From the NCBI RefSeq assembly GCF_000495915.1, contig NZ_AOFQ01000018.1, positions 28,261 to 92,260 of the forward strand: 64,000 bases of DNA. The letters are read 5' to 3'. The notes beneath the pieces were generated by a model. The model had not been told where the DNA came from. It did not search any database and worked only from the letters and a program-made list of their open reading frames with translations. A program made the position numbers and the translations under genes. The DNA is from Stutzerimonas chloritidismutans AW-1 (GTDB lineage Bacteria > Pseudomonadota > Gammaproteobacteria > Pseudomonadales > Pseudomonadaceae). Positions 54,411 to 62,371 of this stretch are shown here, piece after piece; position 1 is the first letter of the stretch; each line of letters begins with the position of its first letter.

Positions 54411-54418
54411 TGGTTGAT
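54395..54418 (+). repeat. Left terminal inverted repeat of the IS
   Basis: 24 bases beginning GGGTATACGG, differing from the right end at positions 6, 7 and 14. Its first base completes an ATG codon in the interrupted oprG frame. Confidence 0.9.
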
Positions 54419-54452
54419 GGGGCACCTTCACCCCATCAATCTGATACCACCC

Positions 54453-55742
54453 TCAGATGGTTGATAGATCGACTCCGTAGTTGAGTTCCTCTGCGAAGTC
54501 CGGCAGTCCGTAACCGATGGTTTTCTTGTAGAAAGGAGAGACCTTCGCAGTCGGTGCCTTCTTCTTGTGCTTCGTGGTGTAGAGCATTCGTGCCCGCATC
54601 ACCTCGAAGGAGTAACCGCGCCCTTCACGGTTCTTGTCCTTGGCCAGTCGGTTGATGGACTCCGTGTAAGCGTTGGTGACGGGCATGTCCGTCTCGAAGT
54701 AGGTCATGGTCTCTTCGCGCCAGTTTCCCACTGCCCTGACCAGATCGCTCCAGACTTCCTTTTGGCCCTTCGGGATGGTGGCTATCCACTCGTCCAGGGC
54801 GGCTTCTGCCTGGAGCCGTGTGGTGGCGTCCCAGATGCCGTAGAAGCGCTCCTTGTGCTCGTAGGCGGCCAGCAGTTGCGGGAACGCGCCTGTCCAGGTC
54901 TCCATGATGAGGCGCTCCCGGTCTGAGACTTCGTGAGCGCGTTTCAGCAGGATTTTCCGGTCTCCCTTGAGAGTCCGGCTCTGGGACGGTTTCAGCTCCT
55001 TTCTGAGGCCCTTGCGCACTCTCTCTAGGGCATCGTTGGCCATGCGCACCACATGGAACTTATCGACCACGATACGGGCCTGGGGCAGCACAGCCTTGAC
55101 CGCTGCCCGGTAGGGGTTCCACATGTCCATGCTGACGATCTCGACCTTCTGCCGGTCTTTCAGCTTCATCAGGTAGTTGGTCACCACGTCCTGGCGGCGG
55201 GTGGCCAGCAGGTCGAGCAGGGTTCGCTCCTCAATGTTGGTCAGAATGCAGCGGTAGCGCTTGTTCAGGTATAGCTCGTCAATGCCCAGGATGCGGGGCG
55301 TCTCGAAGCGGTGCCAGCGCCCCAGGAACTCGGCGCGGGCGTTGAAGATGTCGCGCACCGTCTTCTCGTCCAGGCCGGTCTGTGCCGCCACAAAGGTGTA
55401 GGGGTGGTTGAAGGATTCCTTCTCCACGTACTCATGCAGCCGCAGTGTCATACGGAATCCGTCCACCATCTCCGGTAGCTGGGGCCTGAATGTTGTCTTG
55501 CAGGCCCGGCAGGTGTATCGGCGGCGGACCACCCAGAGAGTGACCCGCTTGCCGTGGATGGGCAGATCACGATAGGGAACGTCACGCTTGCCGAACCGTA
55601 CGAACTCACCCTGCACGCCGCATTCCTCGCAGGCGATGGGATCGGGCACGTCCACCTGGAAGTGCATTTCGTCGTCGGTTGATTTGCAGCCCAGTACTTG
55701 GTATTGCGGCAGGGGAAGGATGTTGTCGGGAAGTTCGGTCAT
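54453..55742 (-). CDS. tnpA: ISL3-family transposase
   Basis: The 429-residue protein has an N-terminal zinc-finger part (CEECG and CRACK pairs), a helix-turn-helix region (TGLDEKTVRDIFNARAEFLG) and a DDE catalytic domain. Probable catalytic Asp are in RILGIDELYLNKRYRC and SMDMWNPYRAAV; the Glu lies in TNAYTESINRLAKDKNR. It is the last gene of the minus-strand operon in the IS. Confidence 0.95.
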   Translation of the reverse strand: MTELPDNILPLPQYQVLGCKSTDDEMHFQVDVPDPIACEECGVQGEFVRFGKRDVPYRDLPIHGKRVTLWVVRRRYTCRACKTTFRPQLPEMVDGFRMTLRLHEYVEKESFNHPYTFVAAQTGLDEKTVRDIFNARAEFLGRWHRFETPRILGIDELYLNKRYRCILTNIEERTLLDLLATRRQDVVTNYLMKLKDRQKVEIVSMDMWNPYRAAVKAVLPQARIVVDKFHVVRMANDALERVRKGLRKELKPSQSRTLKGDRKILLKRAHEVSDRERLIMETWTGAFPQLLAAYEHKERFYGIWDATTRLQAEAALDEWIATIPKGQKEVWSDLVRAVGNWREETMTYFETDMPVTNAYTESINRLAKDKNREGRGYSFEVMRARMLYTTKHKKKAPTAKVSPFYKKTIGYGLPDFAEELNYGVDLSTI

Positions 55743-55763
55743 GGTGTTGTATAGGCGTAGGTG

Positions 55764-56276
55764 TCAGTCAGATCCATCCGGCTCGGCATTGGTGTTTGCT
55801 TTTTTACCCAACAAACTGCTGGAAACGAAAAGTAAGGCACCGAGGACAATTGCAATATCAGCCAGGTTGAAGGCCGGCCAATGCCAATCTCGCCAATAGA
55901 AATCAAAGGAATCCACAACATAGCCGCGAAAGACCCGGTCAATCAGGTTGCCCATGGCGCCACCGAGGATAAGACTGTAAGCGATGGCTTCTCCTTTATG
56001 ACGATTTTCAAGGATCAGCTTGATCAGAAAAATCGAGACCACTACCGCGATTCCGATAAAAAAGTAGCGCTGCCAGCCTCCACCATTCGCAAAAAGACTG
56101 AATGCGGCACCGGTGTTCCATAGGTGCACCCAGTTAAAGAACGGGGTCACCGAAACATACTCGCCATAGGCCATTGATTGCTGCACCAGCCACTTTACAG
56201 CCTGATCAGACGCTGCCAGCAGGCCCGATATGGACAATAGGGCATACGGCGAGAGCTTTTTGCCAATAATGAGCAT
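55764..56276 (-). CDS. lspA: Lipoprotein signal peptidase carried by the IS
   Basis: The 170-residue membrane protein has four hydrophobic segments and the catalytic motifs of signal peptidase II: WNTGAAFSLF, GGAMGNLIDRV and FNLADIAIVLG, with the two Asp. It appears intact and would add a second LspA to the host's own. It starts 3 bases after the efflux gene. Confidence 0.93.
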   Translation of the reverse strand: MLIIGKKLSPYALLSISGLLAASDQAVKWLVQQSMAYGEYVSVTPFFNWVHLWNTGAAFSLFANGGGWQRYFFIGIAVVVSIFLIKLILENRHKGEAIAYSLILGGAMGNLIDRVFRGYVVDSFDFYWRDWHWPAFNLADIAIVLGALLFVSSSLLGKKANTNAEPDGSD

Positions 56277-56279
56277 TAT

Positions 56280-57176
56280 TTAACCCTTCAACGCCAAAAT
56301 GCGTCTGGCACCGTTAAGTACAATGCCCCCCGCGATGGTGCCGATAATCAGATCCGGATAATTGGAACCGGTCCACGCGACCAGGGCGCCGGCGGTGATG
56401 ACCCCCAGGTTGATCACCACGTCGTTGGCCGAGAATATCCAGCTTGCCTTCATGTGCGCCCCGCCTTCCCGATGTTTGGATATGAGCAGCAGACAACTGG
56501 TATTGGCAATCAATGCGACGAATGCGATAGCCATCATCACCAGCGATTCAGGCTCACTACCGAATACAAAGCGTCTCACCACCTCTACGAGCACGCCCAC
56601 AGCCAAGATCAGTTGCAGTACACCAGCAAGATGCGCGGCACGTACCTGCATTTTCACGCTATGTCCAACCGCATAAAGGGCAAGCCCGTACACCGCCGCA
56701 TCGGCAAAATTGTCCAGGGATTCTCCAATCAGGCCGGTGGACTGGGCGATCAGACCGGCAGTCATTTCCACCACGAACAGAAGTGCATTGATGCCGAGCA
56801 ACCAGCGCAGGGTCCCGGATTCTTGCTCAGCAGAAGCTGCCGAGAACTCGGCGGCCTTGATGGTCTCCGGATTTGCAGCAACGCTTTCCTGAAGCGCGGC
56901 GCCTAGCCCCAAGGTCTTCAGTTTCGAGGTGACGGGCTCGACCTCGCCGTCATGCACGACCTTCAGCCGGCGGTTCGACAAGTCGAAGGACAGCGCCCGA
57001 ATCTCCTCAAAGCCGTTCAGGGCTAGGCGAATCATTCGTTCTTCTGATGGACAGTCCATCTTCGGCACGGCATAAACACTGACCCATCTCCCTGGCGCCT
57101 CGGAGGAGGCCTGTATATCGGTATCCGCTGCGGACGTTGCATCACCGCCACAGGCGCCACCACAGGATTTGCTCAT
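56280..57176 (-). CDS. Cation diffusion facilitator-type efflux protein carried by the IS
   Basis: The 298-residue protein has a Cys-rich start (MSKSCGGACGG), an HMA-like metal-binding domain (about 30-100, with PKMDCPSEERMI) and a CDF-type membrane part (about 120-298, with SLDNFADAAVYGLALYAVGH). It may export a divalent metal. The ATG at 57176 is the first sensible start. The divergent merR and its operator lie just upstream. Confidence 0.88.
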   Translation of the reverse strand: MSKSCGGACGGDATSAADTDIQASSEAPGRWVSVYAVPKMDCPSEERMIRLALNGFEEIRALSFDLSNRRLKVVHDGEVEPVTSKLKTLGLGAALQESVAANPETIKAAEFSAASAEQESGTLRWLLGINALLFVVEMTAGLIAQSTGLIGESLDNFADAAVYGLALYAVGHSVKMQVRAAHLAGVLQLILAVGVLVEVVRRFVFGSEPESLVMMAIAFVALIANTSCLLLISKHREGGAHMKASWIFSANDVVINLGVITAGALVAWTGSNYPDLIIGTIAGGIVLNGARRILALKG

Positions 57177-57209
57177 GATACGACTCCACTTGAACAATGT
57201 TGTGGTACC

Positions 57210-57240
57210 ATTTAAAACTATAAAGCTACTATAAGGTCAA
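57210..57240 (-). promoter_or_regulatory. MerR-type promoter of the IS operon
   Basis: On the minus strand TTGACC (-35) and TTAAAT (-10) are separated by 19 bases that contain the dyad CTATAAAGC/TATAG type. The long 19-base spacer is typical of promoters activated by MerR-family metal sensors. It would drive the efflux gene, lspA and tnpA together. Confidence 0.65.
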
Positions 57241-57271
57241 TAGAGTAAAGAATCCGTTGGGGAGGAGGCTG

Positions 57272-57679
57272 ATGCGCATTGGTCAGTTGGCGCAGTTGGT
57301 AGGGGTCGAAACACAGACGATCCGCTTCTATGAACAGCAGGGCTTGTTGCCGCCGCCTGATCGGCAGGACAACGGTTACCGTGTCTATACCGAGAAGCAT
57401 GGTGAGGGGCTGGCCTTCATCCGTCGCTGCAGAATCCTGGGCCTGTCACTGGCTGAGATTCACGAACTACAGAGCTATCAGGACGACCCTCATCAGCCTT
57501 GTACCGCCGTCAACGCCTTGCTCGATGATCACATCTCTCATGTGCGGTCGCAGATAACCGCTCTGCAAGCGCTTGAGAAACAACTCGTTTCACTGAGAGC
57601 GAGTTGCAACGATGACCGGGAAGTTGAGGCGTGTGGGGTTCTTGCTGGAATTAGCGAAGGAAACATGCACCAGCAGTAG
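57272..57679 (+). CDS. MerR-family metal-responsive regulator carried by the IS
   Basis: The 135-residue protein starts MRIGQLAQLVGVETQTIRFY, the MerR DNA-binding domain, with a coiled-coil dimer helix (about 80-115). Cys residues in HQPCTAVNAL and RASCNDD plus a C-terminal CGVL suggest the CadR/PbrR group. GGGGAGGAGG precedes the ATG. It is divergent from the efflux gene. Confidence 0.9.
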   Translation: MRIGQLAQLVGVETQTIRFYEQQGLLPPPDRQDNGYRVYTEKHGEGLAFIRRCRILGLSLAEIHELQSYQDDPHQPCTAVNALLDDHISHVRSQITALQALEKQLVSLRASCNDDREVEACGVLAGISEGNMHQQ

Positions 57680-57742
57680 GTGAAGCATCAACCAGATAAT
57701 CCGATGAGATGCCGGTCTGTCTCACTCTCATGCAAAGGTAAG

Positions 57743-57766
57743 ATCAACCATTTAATCCGCTTACCC
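57743..57766 (-). repeat. Right terminal inverted repeat of the IS
   Basis: Read inward it starts GGGTAAGCGGATTAAATGG. It directly abuts the TAG stop codon (57767-57769) of the next gene with no base between. Confidence 0.9.
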
Positions 57767-59635
57767 CTATTTTTTTGTTAGCCGACGCAGAATGGTGCCT
57801 CGATCACCTGCCGCATATACGGTGCCGCCCTGGGTGGCGCATACCGCGCGCAGCCCAACCTCGCTGCCGCTTGGCTCAGTCAGCCACTGCTCGCCTTCTA
57901 ATCGCAGCACGCAACCCCGTGTGCCTACCGCATAAGCCCCCGCCGCAGGCGAGCCGGAGATGGCCAACAGATCGTCACGCAACCGGGTGGCCATTTGCTG
58001 CCAGCGCTGGCCATTAAAGTGCGCCAGTGTGCCAGAAAGCCCAATGGTATAAATATTGCTCAGGCTGTCGCCCCAAACACCGTATAAAAAGCTCTCGGTG
58101 CCCACGTTGAACTCGGTCCACTCTTTGCCGTTGTAGCGCAGCATCAGGCCAAAGTCGCCTGGCGCCAGCAAGTGTTCGTTGTCCCAGGCCCATAAACCAT
58201 ATAACGCAGACTGGGTGCCGCTGGGCATACGCTGCCAGCGCAAACCATCAAAGTGCAGTATCAGGCCTTCATCGCCTACGGCGTAAATGGAATCCGGTCC
58301 GCTGCCCCACATCGCCATTATGGTCACATCTAAATGCAGCTCAAAATGCAGTGTCCACTCGGTGCCACCAAAGCGATAAATACGCCCCAGCTGACCGGCA
58401 GCAAACAAGCCATTGCCGCTGTCCCACAGGCAGTGCACCGCCAGCTCGCTGGGGGCCGGCAAGGCTTCCCAGCTATTTTCTCCGTCACGCAAGCGCCACA
58501 CACTACCGGCTTCGCCACAGGCGTAACAGCTACCGTCAACGCCTTCGATAATACCCCACAGCTGATGTTTGCTGGGCACATCCATTAGCTCCCAGGGGCT
58601 GGCATCCGCTGCCTGGGGTGGCGGTGCCAGCGCCTGGGTAAAGTCTTCGGCGGCGGTCATAATAGTGCCAAAATCGCCCACCACCAACGCTTCGCCGGTG
58701 GACAACACAATAATATCCATTAGATCGTGGCGGCTGTTGCTTTCGAGCTTGTCCAGCCGCAAGTCGTTCAGGTAATACAAGTGGCCCTGATCGCCGACGA
58801 TCAGCACGCCGTCTTTGTAGGACTTGAGCGCGCGCAAGCGCGGCATGGGCTCGTCGAAGTTCAGAGCCTGAAACATCCCATTTTGATAGCGCACCAGTTC
58901 GCCCCGAAAGCCGCCGTGATCGACAAAATAACGGCCGCCACCCAACAGCAAGCTACCGTCATCCTGCACCAACATGGTTTGAAAACCGGAGCCCAGCGGG
59001 CAATCAAGCGCCGCCCACACCCCGCTGGCGTCCCGCTTGAGCACGGTACCTTCGCCGCCGGCCGCATAAACAGTACTGTTATCGGCGCAGGCCACCGCAC
59101 GCAGATTAATCTGGGTAGGGCAGGTCTCGCGCTGCCAGCTAACGCCGTCAAAATGCAGAATAACGCCATCATCACCTACCGCCCAGGCCTGGCCCAGCTC
59201 GTTACCATCGATGGCAAACAGCGGCGTGTTTTCTTCGCTGGCGGCAAAGCGTCCGCTGCGCTCATCAATACGTCCGCCGCGCAGCTTGTGCCACTGCTCA
59301 CCGTCATAATGCAACAGGCAACCCATCCAGCCCACGGCATACAGGTTATCGGCCGTTAATCCCCAGATGCCGTGTAATGGCAGGCGCTCTGGTACCGCCA
59401 TCGTCTGCAATAACCGACCTTCGGCATCGGCCACACCGGTATAGCGCAGCACCCGACCTTCGTCGCCCACTACAAACAGTTCGCCATCGCCACTCCAGCC
59501 GGACCACAGCACATCCCCGTCGCCGGCCCCCACTTCGGGCACTCTATGCCAGGGGGCGCGATTGGGCGCATGTTGGTCAGTGCCCAACAGTTGACGAAAG
59601 AAATGACGACGATTGGGGGTACGGGTTTCGGTCAT
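57767..59635 (-). CDS. Fourteen-repeat (double seven-bladed) beta-propeller protein
   Basis: The 622-residue protein consists of fourteen repeats of about 39-46 residues with a core like IYAVGDEGLILHFDGLRW. Seven fall at about 52-330 and seven at about 370-617, split by a linker rich in Pro/Ala (APPPQAADASP, about 337-347). This suggests two seven-bladed propellers, distantly like YCF48/HCF136 assembly factors or kelch/BNR proteins. The start MTETRTPNRRHFFRQLLG has two Arg, but no hydrophobic stretch follows, so it is probably cytoplasmic. It is the last gene of the reductase operon. A role in assembly or quality control is a guess from context. Confidence 0.8.
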   Translation of the reverse strand: MTETRTPNRRHFFRQLLGTDQHAPNRAPWHRVPEVGAGDGDVLWSGWSGDGELFVVGDEGRVLRYTGVADAEGRLLQTMAVPERLPLHGIWGLTADNLYAVGWMGCLLHYDGEQWHKLRGGRIDERSGRFAASEENTPLFAIDGNELGQAWAVGDDGVILHFDGVSWQRETCPTQINLRAVACADNSTVYAAGGEGTVLKRDASGVWAALDCPLGSGFQTMLVQDDGSLLLGGGRYFVDHGGFRGELVRYQNGMFQALNFDEPMPRLRALKSYKDGVLIVGDQGHLYYLNDLRLDKLESNSRHDLMDIIVLSTGEALVVGDFGTIMTAAEDFTQALAPPPQAADASPWELMDVPSKHQLWGIIEGVDGSCYACGEAGSVWRLRDGENSWEALPAPSELAVHCLWDSGNGLFAAGQLGRIYRFGGTEWTLHFELHLDVTIMAMWGSGPDSIYAVGDEGLILHFDGLRWQRMPSGTQSALYGLWAWDNEHLLAPGDFGLMLRYNGKEWTEFNVGTESFLYGVWGDSLSNIYTIGLSGTLAHFNGQRWQQMATRLRDDLLAISGSPAAGAYAVGTRGCVLRLEGEQWLTEPSGSEVGLRAVCATQGGTVYAAGDRGTILRRLTKK

Positions 59636-59697
59636 GACAGCACTCTCGCATATTTAGAAATAAATCGATGACGAGCATCGGCGACAAAGCACCCACT

Positions 59698-60783
59698 CTA
59701 ATGAATGGGGCCCTGACTATTGCCCAGCAAAGAGGCCAGTTGTTCGCGCAGCGCCGCTCTTTGTTCCGGCGCCACCGCATTCAGCGCTTGCTCAAGCTCG
59801 GGGGCTTCCAGCCCGGCCTGGGTCAGGCTGTGCAGAGACGCGGCGGCCGCTTCGGCAAAAATGGCCTCGCCATGGGCACGCACCGCCGCCACCGCGGGCG
59901 CAAAGGCTCGGGCTTCGGCCCCATCGGGCGCGGATAAAATAACAGGCACCCCGGTATCGGAGCCGCTGGATAACGCCAGCGACAAGGGAATTTGTGCTAT
60001 CGACTCCACTTCGACTTCCGCCAGGGCCGCCGCCAGATGGGCGCGCGGAAACACGTGAAAATGACCGCTGCAATGGGGGCAGGTGACGCCCGCCATGTTC
60101 TCGACCACGCCAATCAGGGGCAGCTTGCGCTCCTGGCAAAAACGCACCGCTTTCAGGCTGTCCATTAATGCCACTTCTTGCGGCGTGGTGGTCAACAGCG
60201 CCGCCACATCATGGCCTTCCAGCATGTCGGCCAGGGTGATCAGTTCGTTACCCGTGCCCGGTGGCATATCAATGACCAGAAAATCCAGTGGCCCCCAGTC
60301 GAACGAGCCAATCAAATGGTGCATAAAGTCATGCTTGTAGGCATCACGCCACACAATAGGGGTATCGTCGCGCTCCATCATGAACGCCAGCGAGCCCACT
60401 CGCACCGGATGTTCAATACCTTCATAGGCAAAGGCTTGAGGGGGCAGCCCTTGGTTAGTCAAGCGCACTCGCTGGCCGACAAAGCCGAAAAATCGACTCT
60501 GATTGGGCCCATGAATATCCGCATCGGCCACCCCCACCCGATAACCCTGAGCGGCAAGACCGGCGGCCACGTTGGCCGATACCGTGCTTTTACCCACCCC
60601 CCCCTTGTTGGCCATGACCATGATGATTTGGCCAATATCTGCCAGGCGCGATTCAATCAGCCGCTTTTCATGACGGCCTTTATCCAGCTGGCATTGTTCT
60701 TCTTGTGGGCAAAACTGACAGGCGTGGCCACGGCCACAATCTGTGGGTGCCAGGGTCTGGGGATCAAAGTGAGAAACCGACAT
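59698..60783 (-). CDS. Nbp35/Mrp-type Fe-S carrier P-loop ATPase
   Basis: The 361-residue protein has an N-terminal Cys cluster, C16-x5-C22-x2-C25-x5-C31, close to the ferredoxin-like end of Nbp35. It has the deviant Walker A N59-KGGVGKST, the DADIHGPNQSRFF segment and a C-terminal CPHC pair that in Mrp/Nbp35 holds a bridging Fe-S cluster. It probably inserts or carries Fe-S clusters. It lies between the gamma subunit gene (10 bases upstream) and the propeller gene (62 bases downstream). Confidence 0.87.
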   Translation of the reverse strand: MSVSHFDPQTLAPTDCGRGHACQFCPQEEQCQLDKGRHEKRLIESRLADIGQIIMVMANKGGVGKSTVSANVAAGLAAQGYRVGVADADIHGPNQSRFFGFVGQRVRLTNQGLPPQAFAYEGIEHPVRVGSLAFMMERDDTPIVWRDAYKHDFMHHLIGSFDWGPLDFLVIDMPPGTGNELITLADMLEGHDVAALLTTTPQEVALMDSLKAVRFCQERKLPLIGVVENMAGVTCPHCSGHFHVFPRAHLAAALAEVEVESIAQIPLSLALSSGSDTGVPVILSAPDGAEARAFAPAVAAVRAHGEAIFAEAAAASLHSLTQAGLEAPELEQALNAVAPEQRAALREQLASLLGNSQGPIH

Positions 60784-60793
60784 AGAGAGATCC

Positions 60794-61588
60794 TTATTTT
60801 TTAGTAGTACCGTCGTACCCGGTATCCAGCAGAATCCAGGTGTGCGTCACGCGTTTGTTGCCATCGCGCTCTTCGTCACTTCCCTGCCACACCGCAAAGC
60901 CCATGGGGACGATGGCGCGCTCAAAATCCACCTCAAACTCCCCCTTGGCGGCTAATGGCCGCGACATGACGACCTGCCAGCTGCTGTGCTGGGGGACCTG
61001 ATTGGTGACGTACGCACTATCACCGGACACCGTCTGTTCCGTTAAAGTAGTCGTGCTGCCATAGCCGCCGGCAGCCAGATTTTCTACTCGATTCTGGTCG
61101 GCGCGCCAATACCAGATATTCACCGGTTGCTCTGGGCCAGAGCCCATCATATAGGAAGTGTCTGTATCGTTAAGGGCATACTGCACCGCCACCCCATCGC
61201 GAAAATCATCGACGGTCGTTGCCCTGTCTTCGGTGGCATCCTTCCAACGCAGCCGTACATAAAAGCGATCGCTAGAGCGGGCAACCTGGAAATAGATGTG
61301 TTTACCCCGGGTGGCGCCGTCATCGAAACGTAACTTAACCGACTGATGCACCGGCGGTGCCGGCAGCAGATAGGTACTGTAGACCGGCAGTCGACTCCAA
61401 ATCAGATCGTCAGGATCGTTCTGGCTACGCAAAAAAATGGTATCGGGTATTGTCGATACCTTGACCGTATCGCCGGGCTTTATTTCTAGAATATTGGGGT
61501 TTTGCTCACTGCGCTCGGCCAGGGCGCCTGCACTGGCCAACACCAGCGCCAGGGTAAGGCTGCCTTTCATAAAATGACCCAGTTTCAT
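60794..61588 (-). CDS. Type II DMSO-reductase family gamma subunit, heme b binding
   Basis: The 264-residue protein has a Sec signal peptide (to about residue 25, GALA|ER). The body resembles EbdC/ClrC/SerC/DdhC, which carry one heme b with Met and Lys ligands; candidates are Met147 or Met148 in SYMMGSGPEQPVNIWYW and Lys245 in EERDGNKRVTHTW. It would be periplasmic and pass electrons between the beta subunit and a cytochrome. The start at 61588 is chosen for the GAGGAA seven bases upstream. Confidence 0.87.
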   Translation of the reverse strand: MKLGHFMKGSLTLALVLASAGALAERSEQNPNILEIKPGDTVKVSTIPDTIFLRSQNDPDDLIWSRLPVYSTYLLPAPPVHQSVKLRFDDGATRGKHIYFQVARSSDRFYVRLRWKDATEDRATTVDDFRDGVAVQYALNDTDTSYMMGSGPEQPVNIWYWRADQNRVENLAAGGYGSTTTLTEQTVSGDSAYVTNQVPQHSSWQVVMSRPLAAKGEFEVDFERAIVPMGFAVWQGSDEERDGNKRVTHTWILLDTGYDGTTKK

Positions 61589-61617
61589 GGCATGATTCCT
61601 CATCGGTAATGGCTCGC

Positions 61618-62355
61618 TCAGTCCCACATGGACTGATTGGCAGGGGCGGCTCGTTCTTCTCCCGGCTTTGGGCTCGGGCCCACCAGGGTTTCTAACGACA
61701 GCAGCTGGGCATTGGCCCATGCGGGCAACATCTCCACCAGGTGCTCCAGATTAGGATCCAGACCGTGATGGCTCTCTTTGGCGTAGCTGGCTCGTATCGC
61801 TTGCAGCAGCGGTGCCAGGTAGCGAGCCAAAAAGTCACGCTGGGCACGGCGATAAGGGGCGGCATCTCTGTCATTCGCCAGCGCCCGTGATTCGAGGTGA
61901 CACAATAGAGCACAAAACTCCAGCATGGCCACCAGATGATCTGGTTCGTCTTTATGGCCTTCGTCGCTCACGGCGGCAGTCAAGCCAAAGTGAGTGTAAA
62001 AGGCCTGCACATTCAGCAGATAGGCCCCGGGGGTGAGCCCGTCAACCAAACCTGCATAAGCACTGGCCACCAAGGGCACCGGCGGCTTGCCACGACGGCC
62101 ATGGATAAAGGTGGACATATACCCCACCTCCAGCTGCTCCAGGCTTTCGCTGATATCAAATTCCGGCCAGGGTTCACCGCCCAGCGTCTGCCAGGCTTGA
62201 TCCAGCGCCATCTGCAGCCGACCTTCTTCCAGTGCCTGCTGGGTCTCTGCCAATGGGTAGCCAAGCACGACCGCAGCCAGGCGGTAAATAGCCTCGCGAG
62301 CCTCGGCCCGTTCGGCTTGCAGCTGGCGAGCCAGTGACGTATTAGCATTTGTCAT
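61618..62355 (-). CDS. TorD/NarJ-type chaperone for the molybdoenzyme (delta)
   Basis: The 245-residue helical protein has the family segment EPDHLVAMLEFCALLCHLES (about 137-156), which follows a GYMSTFIHGRRGKPPVPLV segment typical of the type II DMSO reductase chaperones. It would keep the alpha subunit folded until molybdopterin insertion and Tat export. It is not a part of the final enzyme. It sits between the beta and gamma genes, as in chlorate, selenate and DMS enzymes. Confidence 0.88.
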   Translation of the reverse strand: MTNANTSLARQLQAERAEAREAIYRLAAVVLGYPLAETQQALEEGRLQMALDQAWQTLGGEPWPEFDISESLEQLEVGYMSTFIHGRRGKPPVPLVASAYAGLVDGLTPGAYLLNVQAFYTHFGLTAAVSDEGHKDEPDHLVAMLEFCALLCHLESRALANDRDAAPYRRAQRDFLARYLAPLLQAIRASYAKESHHGLDPNLEHLVEMLPAWANAQLLSLETLVGPSPKPGEERAAPANQSMWD

Positions 62356-62371
62356 AAGGTTACTCCCGCCG

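Larger units (their letters stand above)
54395..57766. mobile_element. ISL3-family insertion sequence of the ISPpu12 type
   Basis: The element is 3372 bp. The left end GGGTATACGGATTTAATGG and the inverted right end GGGTAAGCGGATTAAATGG continue to GTTGAT; the 24-bp repeats match at 21 positions. It contains tnpA, lspA and a CDF-type efflux gene on the minus strand and a divergent merR, the gene content of ISPpu12. Flanking 8-mers are AGCGTTAT (left) and CTATTTTT (right). They do not match, so this copy did not insert alone at this spot. Confidence 0.93.

Noticed and set aside
54387..57774. Simple IS insertion with target duplication
   Set aside because: The flanking 8-mers AGCGTTAT and CTATTTTT do not match and oprG does not resume to the right.
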